From CAYHSW01 sp964431075 (GTDB lineage: Bacteria > Patescibacteriota > Microgenomatia > JAMCZE01), in contig CAYSID010000004.1 in assembly GCA_964431075.1 (NCBI GenBank), forward strand, positions 1 through 50,822: a stretch of 50,822 nt of DNA, read 5' to 3'. Under the pieces are notes generated by a model. That model searched no databases. It had not been told where the DNA came from and was given only the letters and a program-made list of their open reading frames with translations. Position 1 is the stretch's first letter, and each line of letters begins with the position of its first letter. The position numbers and the translations under genes are program-made. Below are positions 15,606-24,500 of this stretch, piece by piece.

Positions 15606-16597
15606 AATATTACTTCTTCTACTAACCGATTGGCGTACCCCCACTCGTTGTCATACCAGGCGAAAATTTTTACTAAGTCTCCGCCGACGACTTGGGTCAG
15701 GGATAAATCCACAATGGCCGAATGAGGATCGCCGACAATGTCCGAGGAAACAATCGGGTCGGTGGTTACTTCTAAAATATGTTTATATCTTACCGATTCC
15801 GCTTCTTCTTTTAAAATTTGATTCACTTCCCCGACTGTCGTGTTGCGTTTTAAGTGAAAGGTGAAATCAGACAGCGAGCCGGTGATAACGGGAACGCGGA
15901 CCGCCACTCCGGTAAATAACCCCCGCAGTTCGGGCACCGTTTCCGCCGCCGCTTTAGTTGCGCCGGTGGTGGTGGGAATAATATTCATCCCGGCGGCCCG
16001 GGATCGTCTGTAATCAGTATGTCCTCCGTCCTGCAATCTTTGATCAGTGGTATAAGCGTGCATCGTCGTCATCATCGCCTTGTAAACCCCAAACCGGGAG
16101 ACCATGATCTGGGCTACCGGGGCAATACAATTGGTGGTGCAGGAGGCGTTAGAAATAATATTTTCCCCACCGATTTCGTTAACACCAATAACATAAGTTT
16201 TAATGATTGAATCTTTAGCCGGGGCAGACAGAACTACTTTTTTGGCGCCCGCGGCCAAATGGTCTTTTATTTTTTCCTCCGTTGTCAACGCTCCGGTGCA
16301 CTCAATAACCACATCCACGCCTAACTGCCTCCACGGCAACATTTCCGGCGATCTTTCACTAAAGACGGGAATTTTTTTGCCGTCAACGATAATATTTTTT
16401 TCGTCGGAAGAAATTTCGTGATTTTTTAAGATTCCGTAAACAGTATCATGTTTTAATAAATAAGCCCAACCCTTAATATCCGTCGAACCGCCCGTATTAA
16501 TAGCTACCAGATCAATTTCATTAGAAAACCGCTCGAGAATTACCCGATGGGCTACTCTTCCAATTCTTCCATAGCCATTGATTGCTACTTTGATCAT
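15590..16597 (-). CDS. gap: Glyceraldehyde-3-phosphate dehydrogenase, type I
   Basis: A 335-residue GAPDH: NAD-binding INGYGRIGR at the N-terminus, catalytic NASCTTNC (Cys near residue 154), His in MHAYTTDQ, and the terminal WYDNEWGY. It oxidises glyceraldehyde-3-phosphate to 1,3-bisphosphoglycerate in glycolysis. It follows pgk after about 60 nt that hold a hairpin and micro-repeats, and is coupled to the EamA gene downstream. The ATG at 16597 (MIKVAINGYG) is chosen because GAPDH proteins start here. Confidence 0.96.
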   Translation of the reverse strand: MIKVAINGYGRIGRVAHRVILERFSNEIDLVAINTGGSTDIKGWAYLLKHDTVYGILKNHEISSDEKNIIVDGKKIPVFSERSPEMLPWRQLGVDVVIECTGALTTEEKIKDHLAAGAKKVVLSAPAKDSIIKTYVIGVNEIGGENIISNASCTTNCIAPVAQIMVSRFGVYKAMMTTMHAYTTDQRLQDGGHTDYRRSRAAGMNIIPTTTGATKAAAETVPELRGLFTGVAVRVPVITGSLSDFTFHLKRNTTVGEVNQILKEEAESVRYKHILEVTTDPIVSSDIVGDPHSAIVDLSLTQVVGGDLVKIFAWYDNEWGYANRLVEEVILCGQS

Positions 16598-16606
16598 AAA
16601 AGGCAT

Positions 16607-16659
16607 ACAGGCAGCTAGGTTTACAGGTAGACAGGCTGTATTCCTGTATACCTACCTTC
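16607..16659. repeat. Micro-repeat with hairpin between pgk and gap
   Basis: The gap consists of variants of ACAGGCAG / ACAGGTAGACAGG and their complements. It forms a hairpin: AGGTA-G-ACAGG (16625-16635), 7-nt loop, CCTGT-A-TACCT (16643-16653). It could tune expression between pgk and gap on the minus strand. The same word occurs in frame inside the second PBP gene (27441-27463). Confidence 0.55.
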
Positions 16660-17673
16660 CTAACTACCTTTCATCCAGTTTAGCAAAGCAATTACTCCAG
16701 GTAAAGCCTCGCCTGCCAAAAACTTGAGCATTGACCCTCCCCCCGTTGACACCCAGTCAAAACAATTTAATACCCCAAGTTTTCGCAAAAACGCGACCGT
16801 GTCCCCTCCGCCGACAATTTTATAGGCTTTTTTATTTTTACTAATTAATTCGGCAACTTTTTTGGTCCCCGCCTGCCATTGTTCCTCTTCAATGGCTCCA
16901 AACGGTCCGTTCCAAACAATGGTGTTGGCCAGTAAAAAATCGGCTTCAACATCGGCAATCGCTTGAGGAAAAATGTCTTTAAAATCTTCTGTTAATGGCA
17001 AGGCAGTAACTTTATTTCTGTCCAATGGATAACTAAAGGCTTCAGTTACAATTTTTCCCCCAATCAAAACTTTATCCGCCAACTCTGCCATTTTAGAAAT
17101 AACCGGAACTTTTGTTTCGATCTTGGCCCCGCCAATTATGGCCAAAAGCGGCCGGCGAGGATTTTCTAAAACTTTTTCTAAAACTTCGATTTCTTTTGCC
17201 AATCGAAAGCCGGCATAATGGGGCAATAATTTAGGGACGCCAACTATTGAAGCGTGTTCTCTTTCGCAAGTCGCAAAAGCCTCATTAACATAAACTTCTC
17301 CCAATTCTGATAATTCTTTAGTAAATTCTGGATCGTTATTTTCTTCTTCGGGAAAAAATCGCAAATTTTCTAAAACAATAAAGTTTTTATTAATTTCAAA
17401 ACCATGAAACGATCCGTCGATCCAACTGTTATCAACTTCCTTCTTCGCGAACCACCCAGCAACCCGTTTTGTAGAAAACTGCTCTTCAAAAGCGCCCTGC
17501 GGGCGACCCAAGTGGCCACACAATATAACGATATTTTCTCGTTCTAATAAAAATTCTATGGTGGGCCAAATCGCTTCCAATCGTGTGGCATCGTCCGCCG
17601 GAACATCAATGTCCCCCCTGACCAACACGCGTTTATTTCTAATTGTGTTATCAATCACAGACAGAGTAATCAT
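16660..17673 (-). CDS. pgk: Phosphoglycerate kinase, short form
   Basis: A 337-residue PGK, clearly shorter than the usual 390-400. The N-domain has KRVLVRGDIDVP (normally VDFNVP), TRLEAIWPTI and GHLGRPQG. The C-domain has IIGGAKIETKV, IVWNGPFGA, the nucleotide loop GGGDTVAFL and STGGGSMLKFL. Both substrate-binding halves are present; the missing residues appear to come from loops. It makes ATP from 1,3-bisphosphoglycerate. The gene starts 2 nt after the aldolase stop and is followed by gap, matching the order of the pathway. Confidence 0.95.
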   Translation of the reverse strand: MITLSVIDNTIRNKRVLVRGDIDVPADDATRLEAIWPTIEFLLERENIVILCGHLGRPQGAFEEQFSTKRVAGWFAKKEVDNSWIDGSFHGFEINKNFIVLENLRFFPEEENNDPEFTKELSELGEVYVNEAFATCEREHASIVGVPKLLPHYAGFRLAKEIEVLEKVLENPRRPLLAIIGGAKIETKVPVISKMAELADKVLIGGKIVTEAFSYPLDRNKVTALPLTEDFKDIFPQAIADVEADFLLANTIVWNGPFGAIEEEQWQAGTKKVAELISKNKKAYKIVGGGDTVAFLRKLGVLNCFDWVSTGGGSMLKFLAGEALPGVIALLNWMKGS

Positions 17674-17675
17674 AA

Positions 17676-18479
17676 TTAATTATTTGAGGAACCAAACAAT
17701 AAAATTTTCTCTTCCACGACTTTCTCCACGGCTTCGATGACGGGGGGGGTTAATTTATACATCGCGATTTCTTCCGGGTCGCCGCGCAAAACATTTTCCA
17801 AAGTTTCTCTGTAGGCCATTCGTAATTCTGTGTTGACGTTGATTTTAACAATCCCAAGTTTTACAGCTGCGGCCACATCCTCTGGTGCCACTCCCGATCC
17901 GCCATGCAATGAAAAAAAGGTCTGAGGTAAGACCTCATTGATTTCCTGTAATTTTTCCAGGTCCAATTTTTCTTCCTCACCCATCCCATGTTTGTTTCCA
18001 ATGGAAACCGCAAAAATATCGATTCCTGTTTCTTCAACAAATTTTTTTGCCAACACCGGAGCGGTAATTTTTTTACCGATTTGATCCATTTCTCCTTCTA
18101 CTAAAATTCCTCTGCTATGGGCCATAGCAACAACCTCCTGACATAAACGAATATTTTCTTCCGGTGGCAGTTTTGATCCGTCAAAATGAACCATGTCGAA
18201 ACCAAGCTCAATCGAAGATTTTATTATTTCCAGATCTTCTCCATGATCCAAATTGAGAAACATTTCTACCCCGTGTTCTTCTTTTAGATTATTAACAAGT
18301 GAAGAAAAGTTTTGCAGGCCGAGGTATTTTTGCTCGCCCGGGGAAACTTCGACAATAACCGGGCTCTCAAGATTTTTGGCCGCAGTGGCAATGGCCCGTA
18401 ATGACTCCAGGCCGCCAACATTAAATGCCCCAACGGCAAGCTTTTTTTCTTTTGCTGTTTTAAATAAATCAATTAACAT
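17676..18479 (-). CDS. fba: Class II fructose-bisphosphate aldolase family protein
   Basis: A 267-residue class II aldolase. Zinc and substrate motifs are visible: FLNLDHGED (normally LHLDHG), VEGEMDQIG, SIGNKHGMG with the second zinc His, HGGSG and VKINVNTELR. Fructose-1,6-bisphosphate cleavage is most likely in this glycolytic operon, but the tagatose-type (GatY/KbaY) relatives share these motifs. I chose the ATG at 18479 (MLIDLFKTAKEKK), which overlaps the upstream kinase gene by 11 nt. Confidence 0.9.
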   Translation of the reverse strand: MLIDLFKTAKEKKLAVGAFNVGGLESLRAIATAAKNLESPVIVEVSPGEQKYLGLQNFSSLVNNLKEEHGVEMFLNLDHGEDLEIIKSSIELGFDMVHFDGSKLPPEENIRLCQEVVAMAHSRGILVEGEMDQIGKKITAPVLAKKFVEETGIDIFAVSIGNKHGMGEEEKLDLEKLQEINEVLPQTFFSLHGGSGVAPEDVAAAVKLGIVKINVNTELRMAYRETLENVLRGDPEEIAMYKLTPPVIEAVEKVVEEKILLFGSSNN

Positions 18480-19320
18480 GCTGTAAAAGTCCTTCAATGG
18501 CCCCTATTTTTGAAATAACGCTTGCGGAATTTTTTGCTCCCCACAAGAGCTGTTCTTCTATTGTTTTACCATAAAACCGGGCGGCCAGAAAGCCGGCGGC
18601 GAAAGCATCCCCCGCCCCGGTAGTTTCCGTAATATTTTCGGCTAAACTTTCCTGAAAATATTCCTTTCCGCCCTCAAAACCTCTGGCTCCATTTGACCCA
18701 TCAGTCACTACAATTGTTTTAACTTTTGTCTCTCCAATTAATTCGGATTCCTGTTTATTGACAAATAATATTTCTGTTTTCTCCAGAATCGTCTGTAAAA
18801 AATCCCCTCCTTTTTTTATCTCCCTGACCCCGGGGTTAAAAGCAATTTTTGCTTCCACGGGCAGCAAGTTAATATCAAAAAAAATGTTAGTCAAATAAAA
18901 CCATTTACTTTCCGGAACTCTAATCTCCCCTGACAGCTCGTCATGATAGGTCAAAATTGTCCGCTCGCCTTTAAAAACAATGATTGAGGAAGTGTTTGAG
19001 CGGCGGGTTTGGGGGGTCACCGAAAAAGAAATGTCAACATTTTCTTCCATCAGTTTTCTTTTAATAAACACCCCGTCTTCGTCATTGCCAAAAGCGGAAA
19101 CAAGAGCGGTTTTTAACCCCAGCCGCGACAACCCGACGGCGACATTGGCGGCGTTGCCTCCCAGACTGCGGGCAAACTTTTCCACCGGAATTTTGGCGGC
19201 GTATTTTAAGGTTAACTCGCAGTTTTGATTGTTAATATCACACTGCACCGAAGCGTCATTTATAAAGAAAAATAAATCCAGCGTGGCATCCCCTAAACAA
19301 ACTACTTCAAAATTATCCAT
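18469..19320 (-). CDS. PfkB-family sugar kinase
   Basis: A 283-residue ribokinase-fold protein. It has the N-terminal glycine pattern RSLGGNAANVAVGLSRLG and the C-terminal PfkB signature TETTGAGDAFAAGFLAA with the catalytic Asp. Placed first in an operon with aldolase, pgk and gap, it probably acts as the phosphofructokinase-like step, but ribokinase, fructokinase and others share the fold. I start it at the ATG at 19320 (MDNFEVVCLGDATLDL); upstream codons lie in the divergent promoter region. The gene overlaps fba by 11 nt. Confidence 0.88.
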   Translation of the reverse strand: MDNFEVVCLGDATLDLFFFINDASVQCDINNQNCELTLKYAAKIPVEKFARSLGGNAANVAVGLSRLGLKTALVSAFGNDEDGVFIKRKLMEENVDISFSVTPQTRRSNTSSIIVFKGERTILTYHDELSGEIRVPESKWFYLTNIFFDINLLPVEAKIAFNPGVREIKKGGDFLQTILEKTEILFVNKQESELIGETKVKTIVVTDGSNGARGFEGGKEYFQESLAENITETTGAGDAFAAGFLAARFYGKTIEEQLLWGAKNSASVISKIGAIEGLLQHVN

Positions 19321-19376
19321 ATTTACAGAATACCTTACGGGGCTTGACAAGTAAAGCAGAGAGAGAGAATACAAGC

Positions 19377-19661
19377 ATGGAAACCTCAAAATATGACATC
19401 GCTGAAGCGAGAGCTGCAGCGGCTCCGGGACCTGGATTCGAATGGGTAACAAATGGAACATTCACGCTTATAAATTCGCCTGATGGGGTTAACTGGGTTG
19501 GTGTGGGAAAAGATGGTCAATTAGAAAAAAATTTTAACCTTATGAGAGCCCAGGGAAAAATTTCGGATTGGAAAGTGGTAGAAAATGCGTATGGAGAAAG
19601 TGGAAAATTATCCGACGGAGAAGATGGCTATAAACATGTCGCCTACTATGTTAAACATTAA
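19377..19661 (+). CDS. Orphan hypothetical protein
   Basis: A 94-residue acidic protein: Ala-rich helix (YDIAEARAAAAPGPGFEW), then short strands (NGTFTLINSPDGVNWVGVG) and a soluble C-terminus ending YKHVAYYVKH. It lies on the opposite strand to its neighbours, divergent from the PfkB kinase. TTGACA (19344-19349) with a weak GAATAC 17 nt later stands close to the ATG at 19377, and a hairpin plus T-rich tail follows the stop. No family recognised; the DNA context makes a real gene likely. Confidence 0.5.
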   Translation: METSKYDIAEARAAAAPGPGFEWVTNGTFTLINSPDGVNWVGVGKDGQLEKNFNLMRAQGKISDWKVVENAYGESGKLSDGEDGYKHVAYYVKH

Positions 19662-19663
19662 AC

Positions 19664-19692
19664 CTTGAGGTTTCAAGTGTTTTACGCCTTTT
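19664..19692 (+). terminator. Likely terminator of the orphan gene
   Basis: CTTGA (19664-19668), loop GGTT, TCAAG (19673-19677), followed by a T-rich stretch. It lies directly after the stop of the plus-strand orphan and before convergent deoC. Confidence 0.45.
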
Positions 19693-19719
19693 ATTTTGTT
19701 AAATCGTGGTAGTTTTCCC

Positions 19720-20391
19720 TTACTCTCCAAAATTCTCCTTACTTTCCTGTTTTTCCACAATCTCCACTGCGTGGCTGGTGCCGATGCGGTCGGCGCCGGA
19801 TTCAATAAATTTTATGGCGTGGTCGCGGGTGGTTATTCCCCCCGCCACTTTTATTTTTAATTGATTATTCACTATCATCCTAACAATCTTGACATCCTCA
19901 ATCGTTGCCCCTCGCGGTCCCATCCCCGAACAGGTTTTGAAAAAATCGGCACCGGAATCCAAAATCAATTCTGCGGATTTTTTTATTTCGTCCTCGGTTA
20001 AATAACCAGTCTCGGGAATAAATTTAATAATAATTTGTGGGTTAACAGACCGGGCCGATTGAACAACGGCTTTCATTTCCACAAGACTTTCCGCCCACTT
20101 GCCCGATTTCAAAAAACTAACATTTAAGGAAACATCAAGCTCGTCAGCGCCAAGGGAAGCATAACTTTCGGCGCAGCCGGTTTTGACATCCAAAGTTTCC
20201 TGTCCCAAGGGAAAAGAAATCACCGTCCCCACTTTCACCCCCTGCTCTTTGGCTAATTTAATAAAAAAAGGGTTGACAAAGGCCGCGTTGAAACCATATT
20301 TTTTGACATTGGCGCACAATTCTACTATTTGTCCCCCCGTCGAATCGGGGCGATGATTGGCTAGATCTAAATATGATGCCAAATTTTGCAT
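19720..20391 (-). CDS. deoC: Deoxyribose-phosphate aldolase
   Basis: A 223-residue DeoC. Motifs: SYLDLANHRPDST at the N-terminus, FNAAFVNPFF, GADELDVSLN, the lysine-bearing IKFIPETGYLT and FFKTCSGMGPRGATIEDV with the Schiff-base lysine, then AGGIT and GADRIGTS. It splits 2-deoxyribose-5-phosphate into glyceraldehyde-3-phosphate and acetaldehyde, feeding nucleoside carbon into the lower glycolysis genes encoded just downstream. Either the ATG at 20391 or at 20400 could be used; the former begins at the conserved part. Confidence 0.94.
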   Translation of the reverse strand: MQNLASYLDLANHRPDSTGGQIVELCANVKKYGFNAAFVNPFFIKLAKEQGVKVGTVISFPLGQETLDVKTGCAESYASLGADELDVSLNVSFLKSGKWAESLVEMKAVVQSARSVNPQIIIKFIPETGYLTEDEIKKSAELILDSGADFFKTCSGMGPRGATIEDVKIVRMIVNNQLKIKVAGGITTRDHAIKFIESGADRIGTSHAVEIVEKQESKENFGE

Positions 20392-20480
20392 AAATTCCAA
20401 AACCCAAACTCAAAACCCAAAACAAATTCCAAGTTTAAATTTTGAATTTGAAAACTTAAATATTGCTTGGAATTTTGAAT
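20392..20480. repeat. AT-rich micro-repeat spacer with 10-bp inverted repeat
   Basis: The spacer between the LOG and deoC genes is made of degenerate copies of AAATTCCAA / AACCCAAA-type words. AAATTCCAAG (20424-20433) and CTTGGAATTT (20466-20475) form a perfect 10-bp inverted repeat. The same words recur in frame in sufS and nrdJ. It could act as a terminator or spacer hairpin on the minus strand. Confidence 0.55.
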
Positions 20481-21035
20481 TTACTCATCCTCCAGTGATT
20501 TAATCTTGATTAGTACCTCCTCTGGGCTGGTCACAATATGATAAACTTTTAACTCTTCGGGCCGGAGCTTCATGTTTTTGCCGATGGACTCAATAATTTC
20601 GTGCCAGAATTCGCCAAATAAAATAAGCGGGCGATGGTTCCCAAAATGAATCCGGGCAAGTCCCCAAGCCATCCCAAATTCGGAAATTGTTCCCGTTCCC
20701 CCGTTAAAAATAATATAAACATCAGAGTACGACATGATCCGCAAAGTTCGTTCCACATAAGTGTCGGTAATGATCTCGTCATCAAATTTATTTTCCGGAT
20801 CACGGCCTTCAAAATGCTCTATCTTTCCCTCCGGGTAGTAAGTAATCCCAATAACTTTTCCCCCGCCAAGATTGGCCCCCTCGGTCGCCGCCCGCATTAC
20901 TCCCGGCCCGCCGCCATTAACAATAGTGTACCCGTTTTGAGCCAAAATCCGCGCCGTTTCCTTGGCCGCTTCATATTCCGTATCCCCCGGCTTCGCATCC
21001 GCATACCCTAAAATCGCCACATTTTTTATTTTCAT
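20481..21035 (-). CDS. LOG-family protein (nucleoside 5'-monophosphate phosphoribohydrolase-like)
   Basis: A 184-residue Rossmann-fold protein with the two LOG signatures: GGGPGVMRA (about residue 42) and GGTGTISEF (about residue 113), equivalent to PGGxGTxxE but with Asn in place of the first Pro. LOG proteins hydrolyse nucleoside monophosphates to base and ribose phosphate; other relatives are nucleotide-binding proteins. The start is supported by TATTCT exactly 6 nt before the ATG. Its neighbours are deoC downstream and an ATPase upstream on the same strand. Confidence 0.85.
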   Translation of the reverse strand: MKIKNVAILGYADAKPGDTEYEAAKETARILAQNGYTIVNGGGPGVMRAATEGANLGGGKVIGITYYPEGKIEHFEGRDPENKFDDEIITDTYVERTLRIMSYSDVYIIFNGGTGTISEFGMAWGLARIHFGNHRPLILFGEFWHEIIESIGKNMKLRPEELKVYHIVTSPEEVLIKIKSLEDE

Positions 21036-21055
21036 AAATATAGAATAGCAGAAGT

Positions 21056-22204
21056 TTAGTTATTTGTCTTGCTTAAAATCTCCGGTAAATGAAGAAGGGC
21101 GTCGCGGACGGGCCAGGCTTCAATATTATCAAAATACATTTTTTGCTTTCCGCCGTAAAAAACATAACACTTTGTAATAGGATAATCTTCTAAAAATGTT
21201 TTTAAACCCGTTAAGTCACTTTCAAAGATATCTCTCTTACTCTTAACTTCAATTGCTATCAAACCTCTCTCGCCATAAAGGATAAAATCAACCTCAACCC
21301 CGGCAACGGTACGAAAATAATAGATTTGGTATCTTAATTTCAAATAGTCGTTTATGGCTCGCAAATTTTGTAAGACTAAAGTTTCTAATGCAATTCCGCC
21401 AACCATTTGAGGGTCATCAAATGGGCTTATTGGTCGTACCGTTCGGTATATTCCAGCGTCAAAGAAATAAAATTTATTGTGGGAAACAAGTTTCCTTTTG
21501 GCTTTTTTAGTAAAAACCGGGATTCTTACTCCCACTAATAAATCCTCTAGAGCATAAAAATAATCCTCAACCATCCGCCGACCGACAGAGGCTTCACGAG
21601 CAACCTCAGACATATTCAAAACCGACCCCTGAGAAAAACTCGCCGTCTCGAGAAATCGCGCAAAGGCTGGCAAATTCCTAGTTATCCCTTCCTGATCAAT
21701 TTCCTGTTGCAAATAGGCCGAAACATAACTCTCAAGATAGTCCTCTTTATCCGTTTGATTAACGACCGACGGCATTAAACCAAATTTGGCCGCTTCTTCA
21801 AGGTTAAAATCGTCACCAAGTTCAAATGCCGTTAATGGGTGCATATTGAAGATAAACGCTCGTCCAGCCAATAAATTAACTCCCCCGCGACGCAATTTTC
21901 TTGCTGAAGAACCGGTTAAAATAAATTTGTGATGATTACTTTCAATAAGCCGATGAACCTCGTTTAATACCCCCGGGATCCGCTGAATTTCATCAATGAC
22001 AATCCAGTCGGAAAAATTTTTAGGGATCATTTCCTCCATTCTTGATGTGTTGGGGATAAGGTTGTTAAATGTTTTACCATTTAAAAGGTCAATATAAAGA
22101 TGGTTGGGAAAATTGTTTTTGACCCACGTTGTCTTCCCGGTTCCCCGCGGACCAAAAAGGAAAAAGCTATGTTGTGCTGGCGGAACTAATAATCTGGAGT
22201 ACAT
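21056..22204 (-). CDS. AAA_14/DUF4143 ATPase
   Basis: A 382-residue protein with Walker A GPRGTGKTTWV, Walker B DWIVIDEIQRIP, sensor FILTGSSAR, and a C-terminal DUF4143 region with a restriction-nuclease-like EVDFIL...IAIEVKS motif. This two-part architecture is widespread in bacteria and archaea, often in many copies; its role is unknown, though the D...E-x-K segment suggests nucleic acid contact. The ATG lies inside the palindrome GTACATATGTAC (22199-22210) and 6 nt after TAAAAT, so the mRNA is probably leaderless. Confidence 0.88.
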   Translation of the reverse strand: MYSRLLVPPAQHSFFLFGPRGTGKTTWVKNNFPNHLYIDLLNGKTFNNLIPNTSRMEEMIPKNFSDWIVIDEIQRIPGVLNEVHRLIESNHHKFILTGSSARKLRRGGVNLLAGRAFIFNMHPLTAFELGDDFNLEEAAKFGLMPSVVNQTDKEDYLESYVSAYLQQEIDQEGITRNLPAFARFLETASFSQGSVLNMSEVAREASVGRRMVEDYFYALEDLLVGVRIPVFTKKAKRKLVSHNKFYFFDAGIYRTVRPISPFDDPQMVGGIALETLVLQNLRAINDYLKLRYQIYYFRTVAGVEVDFILYGERGLIAIEVKSKRDIFESDLTGLKTFLEDYPITKCYVFYGGKQKMYFDNIEAWPVRDALLHLPEILSKTNN

Positions 22205-22267
22205 ATGTACATTTTAACCGAATTTCTGTACTTGTCAAGTCCATATTTTATAGTGTATAATTCCTCC
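22205..22267. promoter_or_regulatory. Divergent promoter with overlapping -35 hexamers
   Basis: Plus strand: TTGTCA (22232-22237), 18 nt, TATAAT (22256-22261), 6 nt, ATG of the PBP gene. Minus strand: TTGACA (22238-22233), 16 nt, TAAAAT, 6 nt, ATG of the AAA_14 gene. The two -35 elements occupy almost the same bases on opposite strands, so RNA polymerase can serve only one side at a time. Confidence 0.65.
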
Positions 22268-24463
22268 ATGGCCAAGCGAGAAGCAAAGAGAAAAGGGCAA
22301 AGAGCAAAAGGGATTAAAAATAATAGAAATAAAATTTATTTTTTTGCCGGACTGTCCATTATCATCCTGTTATCTTTATTCCTGTTTTTCAAAGACCTGC
22401 CGACACCGGCAAGTTTAGTCGATAATCCCCCGCCGCTGACGACAAAACTCTTGGATCGCAACGGAAAACTTCTCTACAACGTTTACCTCAATGAAAACAG
22501 AACTTTAGTGACATTGGATAAAATCCCGAAGAATTTAATCAATGCTACTATTGCGATAGAAGATAAAGATTTTTATCGCCATCATGGCATCAATTTTGCC
22601 GGAGGGATTTTACGAGCTGTTCGGGATATGGTTTTACAAAAAGGACTGCAGGGGGGATCAACCATAACTCAACAATTAGTGAAAATGTCCTTGCTGACAC
22701 CGGAGCGAACCCTTACCAGAAAAATTAAAGAGGCGGTTTTGGCATTGTGGGTAGAACGAGTTTATTCTAAAGGTCAAATTTTGGAAATGTATCTTAACCG
22801 CGTTCCCTACGGGGGAACGGCCTACGGCATCGAAGAGGCGGCGCAGTATTTCTTCGGCAAGCACGCCGAACAATTAAACTTGGCGGAGTCCTCGCTTTTA
22901 GCCGGCCTGCCCCAAGCCCCCACTTATTATTCCCCTTTCGGCACCGATCCCCAACGGGCTCTCAATAGACAACAGGAGGTTTTACAAAGAATGAGAGATG
23001 ATGGCTATATTGACAGGGGGTTAGCGATTAGCGGAGAGGGGTTGGTTTTTGCATCTGCGGGCGCGAATTTTACAGCCCCCCATTTTGTGGCGCAGGTGCG
23101 GGAAGAACTGGCGAAAAAATACGGAGAAGAAAAAGTCGCCCGCGGGGGGTTAAAGGTTACCACAACTTTAGATTTGGATTTACAAAAAGAAGCTGAGGCT
23201 ATGATGCTTAGCGCCGTCGAAGCCCAAAAAAATCTCAGAGTTGGCAACGGCGCGGCTTTAATAACCCAACCGGAAACTGGAGAAATTTTGGCCATGGTGG
23301 GATCAAAAGATTATTTTGCCACCGAAGGGGGCAAGGTAAATGTCGTTTACGCCCAACGTTCGCCGGGCTCGGCCATCAAACCCCTAAATTATGCCCTGGG
23401 ATTTTTGAAAGGATCGACCACACCGGCAACGCCGTGGGTTGACGCCCAGTATTGTTTCCCGCCGTATAATGGGAAAAGTTATTGCCCGCAAAATTATGAT
23501 GCCAAATTTCATGGGGTGGTACAAACCAGATTTGCTCTAGGTAATTCTTTAAATATTCCCGCGGTCAAAGAACTGGCCCTAAATAAAATGGAGGATTTCA
23601 TTGCCACGGCATCAGCCATGGGAATAACCACATTTACGGAAAAGGGCCGGTATGGTTATTCGTTAACTTTGGGAGGTGGGGAGGTAAAAATGGCGGATAT
23701 GGCCGTAGCTTTCGGCGTTTTTGCCAACTCCGGCCGCAAACAAAATTTAATTTCAATTCTCAAAGTTGAGGATAATAATGGCAATGTTTTAGAAACCCTA
23801 ACCCCTAGCCCCTATCCCCTAACCCCTCAATTATGGGACGGTTCCAAACCGTGGATTTCGTATGACAACTGGGTCTTACCCCAAGAAGTAACTTTTCTTA
23901 TTTCCCACATTTTATTGGATGATGGCGCGCGAGCGGCGACTTTTGGCGGCGGGTCGGTATTAAATATCCCCGGAGTCTCGGTTAAAACCGGAACAACCGA
24001 AGATAAAAGAGATAACTGGACCATCGGCTACACCTCGGGCAAAGAAAATCGTTTAGTGGCGGTCTGGGTTGGTAATAATGATAATTCCCCCATGTCCCCT
24101 TATTTGGAATCCGGCAACACCGGGGCGGCCCCGATTTGGAATAAACTTATGAAACTCTCTCTAAAAAATGTCAAAAAAATTGAGTGGCCGCAAAAACCGG
24201 ACAGCGTAGTCTTCGTAGAAATCTGTTCATTGTCAGGCCTGTTACCGGCTAACGATTGCCCAAAACGCGGGGAATATTTTATTAAAGCCTTTGCCCCCCG
24301 AGACCCGGACAATATTTGGAATCAAAAACGCAAGATTTGGGTTTTCAAGGATACCGGTAAACAAGCCTCCGGTAATTTCCAACCTGATCAGGTCCGTGAG
24401 GAAGACCATATCGTTCTCTCCGACCCCTTCCAAAAAGACTTCTGTGTCGATTGCCCATGGTAA
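22268..24463 (+). CDS. Class A penicillin-binding protein (PBP1C-like)
   Basis: A 731-residue bifunctional peptidoglycan synthase. A basic N-terminus precedes one membrane helix (FAGLSIIILLSLFLFF). The glycosyltransferase motifs EDKDFYRHHG and QGGSTITQQL and the segment LEMYLNRVPYGGTAYG follow. The transpeptidase has SxxK in RSPGSAIKP, SxN in GNSLN and KTG in VKTGTTEDKRDNWT. The Cys-containing C-terminal extension resembles the PBP1C tail. I start at the ATG at 22268, 6 nt after TATAAT. The transpeptidase half contains a micro-repeat (TLTPSPYPLTP, DNA 23794-23829). It is probably paralogous to the PBP at 25.7 kb. Confidence 0.92.
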   Translation: MAKREAKRKGQRAKGIKNNRNKIYFFAGLSIIILLSLFLFFKDLPTPASLVDNPPPLTTKLLDRNGKLLYNVYLNENRTLVTLDKIPKNLINATIAIEDKDFYRHHGINFAGGILRAVRDMVLQKGLQGGSTITQQLVKMSLLTPERTLTRKIKEAVLALWVERVYSKGQILEMYLNRVPYGGTAYGIEEAAQYFFGKHAEQLNLAESSLLAGLPQAPTYYSPFGTDPQRALNRQQEVLQRMRDDGYIDRGLAISGEGLVFASAGANFTAPHFVAQVREELAKKYGEEKVARGGLKVTTTLDLDLQKEAEAMMLSAVEAQKNLRVGNGAALITQPETGEILAMVGSKDYFATEGGKVNVVYAQRSPGSAIKPLNYALGFLKGSTTPATPWVDAQYCFPPYNGKSYCPQNYDAKFHGVVQTRFALGNSLNIPAVKELALNKMEDFIATASAMGITTFTEKGRYGYSLTLGGGEVKMADMAVAFGVFANSGRKQNLISILKVEDNNGNVLETLTPSPYPLTPQLWDGSKPWISYDNWVLPQEVTFLISHILLDDGARAATFGGGSVLNIPGVSVKTGTTEDKRDNWTIGYTSGKENRLVAVWVGNNDNSPMSPYLESGNTGAAPIWNKLMKLSLKNVKKIEWPQKPDSVVFVEICSLSGLLPANDCPKRGEYFIKAFAPRDPDNIWNQKRKIWVFKDTGKQASGNFQPDQVREEDHIVLSDPFQKDFCVDCPW

Positions 24464-24500
24464 CCACCACCCAACCCCGACTTCATGCTACAATTTTCTG